This document shows positions 23,501-32,714 of a stretch of DNA of 64,000 bases, piece by piece. Both the position numbers and the translations under genes were made by a program. Origin of the DNA: Liolophura sinensis (Eukaryota; Mollusca; Polyplacophora; Chitonida; Chitonidae); assembly GCF_032854445.1 (NCBI RefSeq), contig NC_088295.1, forward strand, positions 16,233,385-16,297,384, written 5' to 3'. The notes below the pieces were generated by a model. That model was not told the DNA's origin, searched no databases, and saw only the letters and a program-made list of their open reading frames with translations. Position 1 is the first letter of the stretch. Each line of letters begins with the position of its first letter.

Positions 23501-26500
23501 CATGAGCACCTTGCCTGGCAAAACCACCATTGCAAAACCGTCATGTGTACCTTAATTGGCTGCCAGAACCACCATTTTGGTCAGGTGTCCAATATATTTA
23601 CCTTAGCTGCCAGTTGTGTCAGTTCAGGCTCTCCGCTGTACACTGTTCCCGAACAACTGCCGCTTGCCCAGTCAACTGTGTCTGAAATATGAAAAGTCCT
23701 AGTTATCTCCCCTAATCATAATACATAATTCATAATTAATATTCAATCTCGGACATACATGATAGTGCCTATGAAAAGAAAACACAAATCATTTATTTCA
23801 ACGGCTCCAAATCACCTGTTCATTGTAATATTCTAAACCATGGTTGTAATTATTCAGTGTTTTCATTAATAACACATTTTTTTTTAGATTAATTCATTGT
23901 ATGAATCTGTACCCCTTTTTTGTTGAGTGTGGTCATTTGATTGACAACCACTAGTCTCAACAAATTATGTGAGCATGCAAAAATTGCGTGCATCTAAGTT
24001 TCGGTGTAATTTAGTTAATCATAACAACAAGGTTAACTTTTGTGGTTCAGTTGCTGAGATTAATCAGGTAGTTATCAATATTATTTGAAAATCTGGAAGT
24101 GGTAAATGGCCACTGAGATAGGTCCAAAACAGGTCCCATGTCTCAATTCTATACAACATATTTAAATTTAACATTATACAAGATGCCATATCACCTTAAA
24201 GTTAAATGTCAAGGAGAGTGAATAAGTTCATGAAATGAAGTACATGTATATACATGAACAGAGTAACAGTATGTCTACATGCAGTACATGATAAGCAGTA
24301 CAGATAGTTAAAACCCAAGCTGATTTATGGCACATAACATTACCAGTACATGGCTGCCTCACTTACTCATTGTTCTGTACTTGTCCATCAACTTGAAAAG
24401 ATCCTCCTGAAAAAAAAGAGCAACTAATTTTGACTTTTCCTTACAAACAAACCAAAATATAGTTTACCTGTGTAATAATATCTGAACTATACGGTATCTA
24501 TTACTGGTCAATCGTGATCTTACGGTATCTATTACTGGTCAATCGTGAACTTGTAAGCCTAAGTGTCAAGTCTCATACTGATATGACTAGTAATTATATT
24601 CAGAAGAATGGCCCAATTACTTTGGAAAACAGAGAAACTTGGAACCTCAATTAACAACATGTACTGTATGATTGTAAGTCATACCCTTATTTGCTCTGAT
24701 TGCAATACAATAGGCCTATTTAATGCCTCTGTCTCATCTGGTATACAAAGTGCAAACAAACACGCATCTCTCATGCACATTTAGCGGGACAAAAAAATGA
24801 CAGCTACCCACCTCACTGAGACCCTGTTCTGGTAAGCGAGACAACAAATGTTCCCACATGAGTCTTTTGAATCTCACTCTCTATCTGCTGGCGTGTCTTC
24901 TTTACTTCCTGCCTCTATCTTTTTTCTCACCGCTGGAATTTTTTCATCAAATTGAAAACAGTCTTCATCATTCTTGCCTTCAAACCTGTTAATCAATATA
25001 GAAATGGTCATTTAACTGCTGTTATTAAATCTAGGTCAACCACCATGTATGTTTTGTTATGTGACGATGTTTGTACTTGAGGATGTGACGATGTGTTTCA
25101 TCTGCTTTAGTGCTAAACTATATTCATTCTTTCTTTTACTCATTCATGCCCATGTGAATTCAGCCAGGCGTGATCATTCTGAGTAAAGAGCAGAGATGGG
25201 ATCACTATATTACACCCGTACTAGACCTCAATCTGGCTCCCAAAAGCCGGCTCTGAGAAATCAACAGAGCCGCTCGTATTTTAAGGGATGATCCAGAGCA
25301 ATCATCAGGTTTTACCTAGACTATCAATTCAGGAGTTACACCATGTGACTTAGCTGTCGGTCTACACACGACAGACGTTCTATAATGTTCCTTCTCGGAA
25401 ACAACGTATATACATTGATTTAAAGCAAAGTGGCATTGATTCAAAAATGATTAGGGGCACCGTTCTATAAGTACAGATATAGTACTCAGTACGTTTTCCA
25501 TGAAGGACATATTTTTGCTGTTTGAATGCTTTACCATTGCTACCAGGAAAAGTTAAAAAAAAAAAAAAAAGCTCCTTTTCTGTAGAAACGTTCCGCTCAT
25601 ACTCCTAACTTGAACTGACATAACTTTCCATAGAAAAATTATCATAAATGGAAATAACATATAGACATGTGTGTCAGAATGACTTTATATTTGCATTCAT
25701 GTGTCACACGCATGGCTGCCACTTGACTTGGTATAGCCAATCATTGCAACGTTAAATAAGATACAACCAATGTTCTCCTTCATTTACTAGGTGAAACATG
25801 TGCAAAGTATTGAACAGAAAAACATGTTATATGTGTACTCTACTACAAAACAATGACATGTACGCAGCCACCATAACTAAATTTTAAAACCAGGTCACAA
25901 TTCATCATAGAAACATTATAAAGCATTATTTGACTACAATAAGATTTGTTGTGAGACAAAAACCCCTATTTAATTGCATGATACTGTAATAACCTCCCTT
26001 GAATCTCTCCCATTTAAATAATGCTTTTGGAGCTGCAAGCTGTAGCCAGGAAGAACCTCTCCAAATGGTTAATTGCAGGTTTTGAAGTTAAAGCTTGATG
26101 GGTTAGTTGAAGATCTATCTTAAGAACAGATTTTAATCTTGCAAACTGATTTGGACAGCCCAGTATGAATGTTTTGGTGATATATATCCTTATGACATAA
26201 TGTACATGTAAACTTTGTTAAGTATGTATGTCTTATCTAAGCTGAAAAACATTTACTTGAATAAGATCACTCCAAATGGCTAATGTCATGTTCAGTTTTT
26301 CTACATTCCATTGCCCAGAAATCAATTATCCCTGTCATGACATAGGCTAGTTTCACATACCCAAAACTTATCTCACGCTAACTGTTATAACTGATGTTGT
26401 CTGAAATGGATGTTCAGTCAGAAGAGGCCTATTATGAAGCGACACATACATGTATATGTACTTGTAACAAAAAGCATGGCGAAGTCAAAGGTTGCTTTGT

Positions 26501-29500
26501 CCCTGGCTATGCATACTCCAAACAGCTTCCCTGCCACAAAATGATCACTTATGTGACAATAGTCTGTTTCATTTGTCGAGGACACAGAAGATATTATCTT
26601 ATCAGCAGGGACCTTCAATCATAACCAAGGAATCTCGCGTCCACCACCACCTAAGAAATAACTGATCAATGTTTCATTCAGCATGCAATAGATCATCAAG
26701 CTAAAGGGCAAAAAGCATAAGTGTCTGCACATTTATGACCGTGGAGATGCATTGGATGGGTAATGCCTGTCTCTAACGCCAAATGACAAACTGCCATGGC
26801 AACCCAATCAACTTTTTACATGGAGTCCACTCTGACATTGGTATAGGGCCATCCTTGGCCAAACGTCCGAGCAATCTCGGACAACATGTAGGCAACTCCT
26901 GGTACAGGTTTATGTTGGCTTGTGTTGGTCACAACAACTTTTTACTTGATGTCATTTTCCCTCAGTAAAGCAGAAACAGAAAAAGCTACTCACTCTCCTC
27001 TTGAAACAGGAACTCTTTGAGTGCTATGATGACCAGAGTTGTCCCCCCTGAATAGACCACAATCTGCCATGGTTCCAGCCCATCACACCATCTATTAACA
27101 GTTTTCTTCACAGGCTCCAGAAGCGGATTCAAAGGTTCCTAAAAATAAACATTCATCATGTAATATTCAGATCACTCAATTCATGTTGACTCCTGAAGAT
27201 ATGCATGGTACATACATACAACTATGACCTTGTCAGTATTACCAGAAGTCCTTAAATGGACTTTCAGTGAAACATGTATGTACAGTCATTTCTGAATCAC
27301 ATTTTCATGAAAATTATTTACTGCTTATGACTCTAACATTAGCTGAAAACTCACATATAGCCTACATCTATGTGATATATACACTGATACATGTATACCT
27401 CTTTGGGCTTATAGTTCAACATACAGTGTACATAAACTTATATGAAAATTGTACACCTTCATGTTTTACAGTGTGTGTGCCGGTATGTAATACTTCCTTC
27501 CAGCACACATTGTTTCTCAGATAAAGATTACCTTCCTCATACAAACATATATCTTCATTACAAGTAACAGTATATATGCACGCAATGTTCAGCATGTGAA
27601 AACTCTTCACCAGTCCTCTACATGTATATGTACATATAAGGAAGTAGACCAAGTGGCACTAGCCAGATATATATTGTATCACTAAACAACTACACTATAT
27701 AGAAAACACAGATTATTACAACTGTTACTGAAACACATGTTAGCAGAGATCTCTTTGAACTCAACTAATGTTACTAGCACTTGGTCCCTTTTTAAGAAAG
27801 GTAGAAAATAATGCACAGCATTACATGCATTAAATCATAAGATGTGATGGAAATGCTTCAACGACTAGGACATGCAGGCATTGCACTGACTTTAATAATA
27901 TTAAAATTATTCTGATGAACTTTAAGGATATATGAAATGGTACATGTAATACAAAACAAAGTGTATGATGTTACACAAAATAAAAATCTGTTTCGTAATC
28001 CTTTGGGTAACAAATAGACTGTAAAATCAGATAGACACTACATGTCTATCGTGCAACTGTCAAAAGTTGCACAAGGGTACATGCATGTAGTTGCAAGGAA
28101 CTAAATGCCCGTTAACATTTTAAAACATTTATTCTATTATTTGTTTATTTGATTGGTATTCCACACCATTCTCAAGAATATACCGACGGCACATTTTGAA
28201 ATATTAAAATAACTCTGGAATGTACCCAGATTACCCACAAGCAGGCATGCTATCACACTCCCACGTCTAATGAGCTCCTGAGCCAAAGTCTAGATAAGCT
28301 GGTAAGAACATTAATTTCATGCAATGCATTATCACATACCATTCCTAAACTGCTCAAAAATGTGTCCCTTAATTCCCTTCAAATCTTTTCATGTATGCTA
28401 CATGTAACACTTCATGGAACAGCCAATTCTCAACACCTTGGCCAATGCATGCATCAAGAAAAACATCCAAGACAAAGAAAAAAAAATAATCCTTAATAAT
28501 CATAAATTCCACATCTCTGTGTACTTTGATTAACACTTGACTAATCAATCTGACACACCTGAAGATATGATGCTACTCTCCAAATCTACCCTCAAATATT
28601 ATCAGTACAGTACATGTACAGATAACAAATGATGTTATCAATGCTAAATCACTGTATACATAAATTTACAAATGTAATGTTTCTTGCATTAGCTAATGCA
28701 CAGAAAAAAATGCACATTCAAGGCCTAAGAGATCTTGTCAGAGCACATACATACAGTGCACTAGACCATTCACTGAAAATGTATGCAGGAAGAGGCAGTT
28801 TTTACATTTTACATTATAAAATACAGTAATTTATATGTACAAGTAAACATAAATATTGACGTAACTCAACCAATGTCACACAATATTGTCATATGTGCAA
28901 CATTGCGCTATAAATTTAAAAAGTTGTTTGTTTGGGGTAACCCAAGCTATCAACTAAAAATCCATGTACCTACCCCCATGTTTTGTTTTTAATACTGTGG
29001 TTTATATTTTGATAATATTAACTGATTTGGTGTAAATCTGAACAAGTTATGTTGTACATGACATTCTCCATTTTACACGCATCTTATCTGTTGTGTCACT
29101 AAAGATTTAGTACTAAAGATTTAATTTTACTATTATACATGTAGATGTATTATGGGGTAATCCCATGGTGCTGTTCAAACGTCATGAAACAAAATGTTTC
29201 TTTTTCGGTGTCATAGTGTCAGGGTGTGAAATAACAAAAATGTAAAAGTGAAAGTGATATCTGCTTATGTAAAATATCGCTTTATTCAGGGAAGGAAATC
29301 CTGGTAAGTATTTCACCTTTATATAAATTATAAAACAAAGTAAAAATTTAAAAAAAAAAAAAAAAAAAAACTGACATAAAGTTGAGCAAAATTCACAAAC
29401 TGAAAACCAGTTACCCAAATTAAAAGCTTTTTGCTTTGGTGGCCACCGATAGGTGTCATATGAATGTCAAAATGTACTTCATGAAATGGACTCCCAATTG

Positions 29501-32375
29501 ATTTCTATAAGAATTTTGTCACACATCTGTCTGGAATGTATCTTAGCCACATAGTACTCTACTAGTCAATGGAAATAAAAGCAAACAAGAGGCTAATACA
29601 CATTTGGCTTGGTAAATTTAAATAGTACATGAACCTTTGAACCAGTTTAAATCAATCTCTGCCATGTGCATGTATCTATACCGAGAATAAAGCATACATG
29701 TCCATGTATACAGCATTCATGAGTACATGTCCTGTATGTTCACTGACCCATCACTTGTCACTAATGGATACCAAATTCATACACCTGTCCATACACCTAT
29801 GCACAGAAATGTCCCTGGGTGTTTTTCTGATTTCAGACACACACAATCATAAACAACATGTGCTATTTGGAGATAGCCTAATGTAAGGCCTGCTTGATTT
29901 GAATGCACAATTACTCTGACAACATGTACAGAAATTGTGCCCAAGTACTGTAAATCAATCTGGCAATGTATACACTAATGGCTTTTAATGAATGGGTACA
30001 AATATTACCCATATACATTTTATTTATTTATTCATTTGACTGGTGTTTTGTTATACTCAAACTATGACGACACCATTCACCGGGCTTGGGTCACTCCTGA
30101 GCTCGCAACCAAGATCAGCGACGACATAATTTCTGAAAAAATTTGACTGTTGACGGAAAATAGGCATAATATATAGGGGTAATAAACAGGTATAAAAACA
30201 CCCCCAAAAGAAAATTCTGTGGCATAATTTTCTTCACTTGGGATAGAAACATAATCTTTGTTTCATAGTTCCTTTTCATGTATCCTTTAAGTAGGGACTA
30301 CTATTAGTACATACGTGCAAAATATGCTAAAACTCATTTTCAAACAAGTCCAAATTTAGAACCCTGTCATATATTTAGAATAGACCATGAATTACAACAC
30401 TATTTACCCAATGAATATACTTTACCCATATTAAATTAATCATCACTGTTGTTTAGTGCTAGCTAGAATAGCCAGCTTATAATAGAAGCTTTAGAAACAA
30501 AAACCCGTCTCCATTCATCCCAGAAGATGACCAGTTCTTCATGCTTGAAAAGACGATCAGACCTCTGGCCAAATGACACAAAGAGGATGTTATGCATGTA
30601 CTTCAGAAGTCGATGAGCACTATATGGCCAGACATACCAAATTTAACACCGTAATTTTACTCATCCCAGCAGTTCTGGACATATCACACAGACAAGGTGT
30701 GACATCAACTGCTATAATCTCAAAAATACTGACAAACAGACTAGATAAACGGACACCAAAAGTCGACCAGCCCTTTGTCATTAAGCTTCAATTTCATTTC
30801 AACCCAATGGATCTGAAGACCTCACACAGATAAAATGATTACCTGCTACAATATTTCAAAATACTAGTGCAGAGATAAGCCAGCAGAAAGATTATAGCAA
30901 ACACAAGAAGTCGATCAGTTATTAAGTCAGGACTTGTAAATAACCAACAAACAAAATTTGATTAAATGTCATCAGCAGTTCCGGAGATATCACAATGGTT
31001 ACTGCCTGCTAGAAAAAATGCTATAGTTCAGTGCTATCAGGACAATGGTATTAATCTTATCATAAGTAGGTATACAATTCTGATGAACAAACACACCAGA
31101 TAATACATAATTAAACCACCTTACAGAGCATAGCAAGAGCTGATTCTATGGCTCTAGTTACATTCCACTGTCTAATTGGGAACATCTGCGGATTGGTTGC
31201 CACGGTGTCAGTCTGAGAGGGGCAGAGTGAAATGGGTAACTCATAATTAAAACTCCTTCCCAGCTGTAACAAAGCAGTCCAAAGCGATGAACTCTATTTT
31301 TTCTTTCCTTTATTACGGACAACTTTTGGTGTACATGCAATCTTAAAACGTCGAGGCAGTACGCAAGCATTGTAACATCACAGGAGAAAAAGATATGTTC
31401 TACTGTACTTTAGACCTTTTTCATGAGTTTTTGTGTAGCTCGTTCTTGAGCCTCCAGTTAGTACTAGACACCAAGTTGTACAAAGCTGCTCGATCTGACC
31501 CATTCATCAACACACTCTTTGGTCACATGACTAGAGTACTGGACCTCTCTGGCATAGTTAGTTAGCGCACTAGCACAGCGTAATTACCCAGGAGTCTCTT
31601 ACTAATGCGGTCGCTGTGAGTTCAAGATCAGCTCATGCTGGCTTCCTCTTCGGCCATAAGTGGGAATGTCTGCCATCAACCTGCGGATGGTCGTGGGTTT
31701 CCCCCCACCATAATCTTGGCAGTCGTCATATAAGTGAAATATTCTTGAGTACTGCATAAAACACCAACGAAATAAAATAAATAAATAGAGTACTGGAGGT
31801 GAAAACAAAGCCAATTTAACCAAGAAGAGATGGGCAGAAGAAATGGGCAGGAGACAGGAGAGATGGGCAGGAGAGATGTCCTGTAGTTCTTCAAACTTTA
31901 GGAATAAGCAAAATCAACATTTCGCCCATTTAGCTCCATGTTATTTATCACCCCATGCTCTGTCCGAGGAATCCCTGTGCTCAAAACTATGAGTAACAAG
32001 TTCAGAGCACGCTAAATGTACAGAATTATAATTCTTACTAATATAGAGTTACAGATACAATTTCTCGATTAGGTGTATTACACTTGTACTCTTCCGAACA
32101 GAGTAAGAAGTACAGAGAATAACTTTAAACTACGTAGTAACGGTCATTACTGGCCCCTATGCTTAATAATGTACGATAGTGTAACACTAACAGTAATCGA
32201 CTCGACGAAAGGTTTCATCAGTTCAGAAAAGACAGTAGAAAGAAAACTCTCTACAAAGAAATCACTGTCCACTTTTCGAAGGGCGAGATAGATTAAAACG
32301 CCCTTGTATATGTTAGGAAAAACTGAAAAGGCAGAAAAATCGACTTACGATTGCTTTGTAAATAATTCCTGCCAT
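14276..32375 (-). CDS. SGPL1: Sphingosine-1-phosphate lyase, 16 coding exons
   Basis: A PLP enzyme of the ER membrane that splits phosphorylated sphingoid bases into a fatty aldehyde and phosphoethanolamine, the last step of sphingolipid breakdown. Coding exons in transcript order: 32349-32375, 26994-27138, 24812-24985, 24367-24406, 23602-23681, 22220-22348, 21950-22038, 21295-21331, 20556-20663, 19838-19900, 18343-18489, 17773-17893, 16548-16665, 16079-16225, 15257-15377, 14276-14431. All have GT-AG borders with matching phases. The product is about 566 aa, against 568 in human. It has one N-terminal membrane segment (about residues 34-54), the PLP-binding core, and the Schiff-base lysine in SADSHK at about residue 346. 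Exon 3 carries about three single-base frame breaks, either assembly error or real damage. Confidence 0.95.
14538..14590. repeat. (AT)n microsatellite
   Basis: An uninterrupted AT dinucleotide run of about 52 bp in the last SGPL1 intron, immediately before a SINE. Confidence 0.97.
14585..14945 (-). repeat. tRNA-derived SINE, family B
   Basis: On the minus strand it starts GGCCTAATGGTTAGAGAGTC (A-box region) and has GGGGGATCAAACCTGGG (B-box region). A long body with CATTATACTGACACC (plus-strand reading) follows, and it ends AATTGTTAAGTACGACGTTA. Related copies lie at 40955-41265 and, as a scrap, at 60-215. It is in an intron, in the same orientation as SGPL1. Confidence 0.8.
15257..15377 (-). 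CDS. SGPL1: SGPL1 exon 15
   Basis: Encodes [20 protein letters not shown] then [20 protein letters not shown] (about residues 475-515), the C-terminal domain. Confidence 0.92.
16079..16225 (-). CDS. SGPL1: SGPL1 exon 14
   Basis: Encodes [20 protein letters not shown], then [20 protein letters not shown] and LQFPSS, part of the C-terminal small domain. Confidence 0.93.
16548..16665 (-). CDS. SGPL1: SGPL1 exon 13
   Basis: Encodes [20 protein letters not shown] then [19 protein letters not shown]. The usual SRPGG is SRAGA here, a small departure in a conserved loop. Confidence 0.93.
16696..16905 (-). repeat. Diverged SINE with MetaSINE-like 3' end
   Basis: On the minus strand the 3' part reads ATTCTTGAGTGTGGTGTTAA, like the ATTCTTGAGTACGGCGTAAA end of the young copies. 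The 5' part (GTGGGTAGGC-free, CCGGGCACTTCGGTTACTTC) differs, so this is a related but distinct family. Confidence 0.6.
17425..17585. repeat. Dispersed 160-bp repeat, copy 1
   Basis: Homologous, in the same orientation, to 29179-29345: TGAAACAAAA-GTTTCTTTTTC, AAAAATGTAAAA/AAACGTAAAA, GCGATATCT, and TTCACCTTTATATAAATTA. Both copies are in SGPL1 introns. Confidence 0.8.
17773..17893 (-). CDS. SGPL1: SGPL1 exon 12
   Basis: Encodes [20 protein letters not shown] and [15 protein letters not shown], matching YGYAPKGSS and GGIYASPTIAGSRPG of animal enzymes. Confidence 0.96.
18343..18489 (-). CDS. SGPL1: SGPL1 exon 11 (PLP lysine)
   Basis: Encodes [19 protein letters not shown] through [20 protein letters not shown] contains the Asp that pairs with the PLP ring nitrogen. 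The final Lys (about 346) is the Schiff-base residue. The donor is AAG|GTTGGT, weaker than usual. Confidence 0.96.
18719..18822 (-). repeat. MetaSINE-type core fragment
   Basis: Contains GGAGGAAACTGGGCAGAGCT and CCGCAGGTTGCTGGCAGACC, the core seen in the full copy at 46838-47116. Both ends are missing. Confidence 0.85.
19838..19900 (-). CDS. SGPL1: SGPL1 exon 10
   Basis: Encodes [19 protein letters not shown] then AA; the PQFPHG-DP-E-VA motif is diagnostic of sphingosine-phosphate lyase. Confidence 0.95.
20556..20663 (-). CDS. SGPL1: SGPL1 exon 9
   Basis: Encodes [19 protein letters not shown] and [17 protein letters not shown], equal to the KIVRVPL...DVRAMRRAISRNTAM region. Confidence 0.93.
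21295..21331 (-). CDS. SGPL1: SGPL1 exon 8
   Basis: A 37-bp micro-exon encoding [12 protein letters not shown]. It holds the conserved AHAAFDK motif, whose His stacks on PLP in this fold. Confidence 0.93.
21950..22038 (-). CDS. SGPL1: SGPL1 exon 7
   Basis: Begins [20 protein letters not shown], the TSGGTESI phosphate/PLP-contact motif of group II decarboxylase-fold enzymes. Ends in phase 2. Confidence 0.95.
22220..22348 (-). CDS. SGPL1: SGPL1 exon 6
   Basis: Encodes about residues 156-198, with [20 protein letters not shown] and [11 protein letters not shown]. These are among the most conserved blocks of the lyase N-terminal core. Confidence 0.95.
22710..22770 (-). repeat. SINE 3'-end fragment
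   Basis: ATTGGGGTTTAATGCCACAC and TCAAGAATATTTCAGCTATA are the reversed 3' end of the MetaSINE-like families. It lies directly against the 40-bp minisatellite. Confidence 0.7.
22771..23590. repeat. 40/41-bp minisatellite of splice-donor-like units, about 20 copies
   Basis: Units begin GTGTACCTTGGCTGTCAGAA and end CTAAAT or CTACAT. In SGPL1 sense each unit carries GACAGCCAAG|GTACAC or |GTGCAC, a good 5' splice-site match. The unit resembles the true donor of exon 5 (GGCAGCTAAG|GTAAAT), which lies immediately next to the array. Copies nearest the exon are the most degenerate. Higher-order alternation of CTCACTGTATAA and ACTATTGTACAA variants is visible. Confidence 0.95.
23602..23681 (-). CDS. 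SGPL1: SGPL1 exon 5
   Basis: Encodes [20 protein letters not shown] then TQLAAK (about residues 129-155), matching the conserved [15 protein letters not shown] block of animal lyases. The donor is CTAAG|GTAAAT. A minisatellite of splice-donor-like units starts just downstream in the intron. Confidence 0.92.
23700..24360 (-). other. SGPL1 intron 4
   Basis: Plain AT-rich intron sequence with no internal gene or repeat recognised. Confidence 0.5.
24367..24406 (-). CDS. SGPL1: SGPL1 exon 4
   Basis: A 40-bp exon encoding [13 protein letters not shown] plus one base (about residues 116-128), the helix before the PLP domain. Confidence 0.88.
24491..24550. repeat. 31-bp direct duplication
   Basis: CGGTATCTATTACTGGTCAA followed by TCGTGA occurs twice, 31 bp apart, within SGPL1 intron 3. 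Confidence 0.85.
24812..24985 (-). CDS. SGPL1: SGPL1 exon 3, apparently frameshifted
   Basis: Family sequence is visible in three frames in turn: [16 protein letters not shown], then [10 protein letters not shown], then [13 protein letters not shown], then [16 protein letters not shown]. The first frame meets TGA at 24929-24927. The exon is 174 bp, while its neighbours' phases require 173 or 170. One break lies at an A6 run, which suggests sequencing indels. Splice sites are intact. Confidence 0.75.
24986..26993 (-). other. SGPL1 intron 2
   Basis: Two kb of intron with an A-run at about 25556-25570. No supported gene or SINE was found; short open frames on either strand have no domains. Confidence 0.5.
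26994..27138 (-). CDS. SGPL1: SGPL1 exon 2 (membrane anchor)
   Basis: Encodes about residues 10-57, beginning [12 protein letters not shown]. Then come [19 protein letters not shown] (the single transmembrane segment) and KEFLFQEE. This matches the YEPWQ...WTLLIVWGYEF region of vertebrate SGPL1 in place and character. Confidence 0.9.
28140..28290 (-). repeat. Old SINE 3'-end
   Basis: TTGATTGGTATTCCACACCA then TTCTCAAGAATATACCGACG is the reversed MetaSINE-like 3' end; the remainder is too diverged to place. Confidence 0.55.
29179..29371. repeat. Dispersed 160-bp repeat, copy 2, with A-tail
   Basis: Homologous to 17425-17585. The match ends at about 29345 and is followed after a few bases by a run of about 20 A (29349-29371), as expected for a retroposed element on the plus strand. 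Confidence 0.75.
30015..30112 (-). repeat. Old SINE fragment
   Basis: TTTATTTATTCATTTGACTG then GTGTTTTGTTATACTCAAAC and ACCGGGCTTGGGTCACTCCT follow the reversed SINE tail and body order, with heavy divergence. Confidence 0.5.
30600..30990. repeat. Weak direct repeat, about 300-bp spacing
   Basis: AGAAGTCGATGAGC near 30606 and AGAAGTCGATCAG near 30909 recur. GCAGTTCTGGACATATCACA (about 30670) also recurs as GCAGTTCCGGAGATATCACA (about 30972). Confidence 0.5.
31360..31470. repeat. Dispersed 100-bp repeat, copy 1
   Basis: Shares GCAT/CTGTAACATCACAG.AGAAAA and TTGTGTAGCTCGTTCTTGAG with the copy at 34378-34470. Confidence 0.55.
31544..31795 (+). mobile_element. MetaSINE-type SINE with perfect target-site duplication
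   Basis: The body runs from a tRNA-like head (AGTTAGTTAGCGCACTAGC, GTGAGTTCAAGATC B box) through the conserved core (CAACCTGCGGATGGTCGTGG). The 3' end is GTGAAATATTCTTGAGTACT and the tail AAATAAATAAATA. It is flanked by TAGAGTACTGGA at 31532-31543 and 31796-31807. It is antisense to SGPL1 in intron 1. The family name is from memory of the MetaSINE description. Confidence 0.9.
32349..32375 (-). CDS. SGPL1: SGPL1 exon 1 (start codon)
   Basis: ATG at 32375-32373 opens MAGIIYKAI, then the donor GTAAGTCG. The start is chosen because it is the only ATG in frame with exon 2 and a clean donor follows. The next exon is 5.2 kb away. Confidence 0.8.
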
Positions 32376-32714
32376 GTCGACTGTCGTCCTCAGCTGTTCA
32401 CTGTCACATGATCAACCATTGGCAGTATTGCATTCTTCTGTACTCGGGGTGTTGTTGAGGTGATAATTTATTTTGCTATAATTCCACAAGCTGCCGAATG
32501 GTAGAGAATGCCACTTCGTTTACAACCTTCTACTCTCGCGACAGGAGAGGGTCAGAAAAAGAGGTCACATGATCAATTGCGAGATCTGATATCAACGACA
32601 AGATGGTGGCTATTTGGAGGCGGTGTGAGCTAGGTTTCTGAGTCTATTTTGCTGTAATTTGTCTTTGTGACCTTTTTACCATCGGGATTGATCTATCAAA
32701 GCAATGAAAATAAG
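32376..32714. promoter_or_regulatory. Divergent SGPL1 / PSD promoter
   Basis: The two genes point away from each other here. GTCACATGATCAA occurs twice (32403-32415 and 32564-32576); GTCACATGA is the M-box form bound by MiT/TFE and USF-type bHLH-ZIP factors. A CCAAT box reading toward SGPL1 is at 32418-32422. CAAGATGGTGGC at 32599-32610 resembles a YY1 site, as often placed at TATA-less starts. No TATA box was seen. Confidence 0.6.
32600..32714 (+). other. PSD: Likely non-coding first exon of PSD
   Basis: The start is approximate. AATAAG|GTATGT gives a donor after 32714, and the coding exon has an acceptor at 38732. The exon contains two short upstream ORFs: ATG at 32602 (12 codons) and ATG at 32704, which would stop after six codons in the next exon. 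It is inferred, not proven. Confidence 0.4.

Larger units (their letters stand above)
27139..32348 (-). other. SGPL1 intron 1
   Basis: A 5.2-kb first intron. It holds the dispersed repeat copy 2 (29179), two old SINE ends (28140, 30015), a weak repeat pair (30600-30990), a dispersed 100-bp repeat (31360) and a young SINE (31544). The rest is AT-rich, with many ACATGTA words. Confidence 0.7.

Noticed and set aside
24880-24940. A mini-intron in SGPL1 exon 3 starting at GTGAGA
   Set aside because: It would be under 50 bp, and splicing to the nearest AG does not restore the frame.
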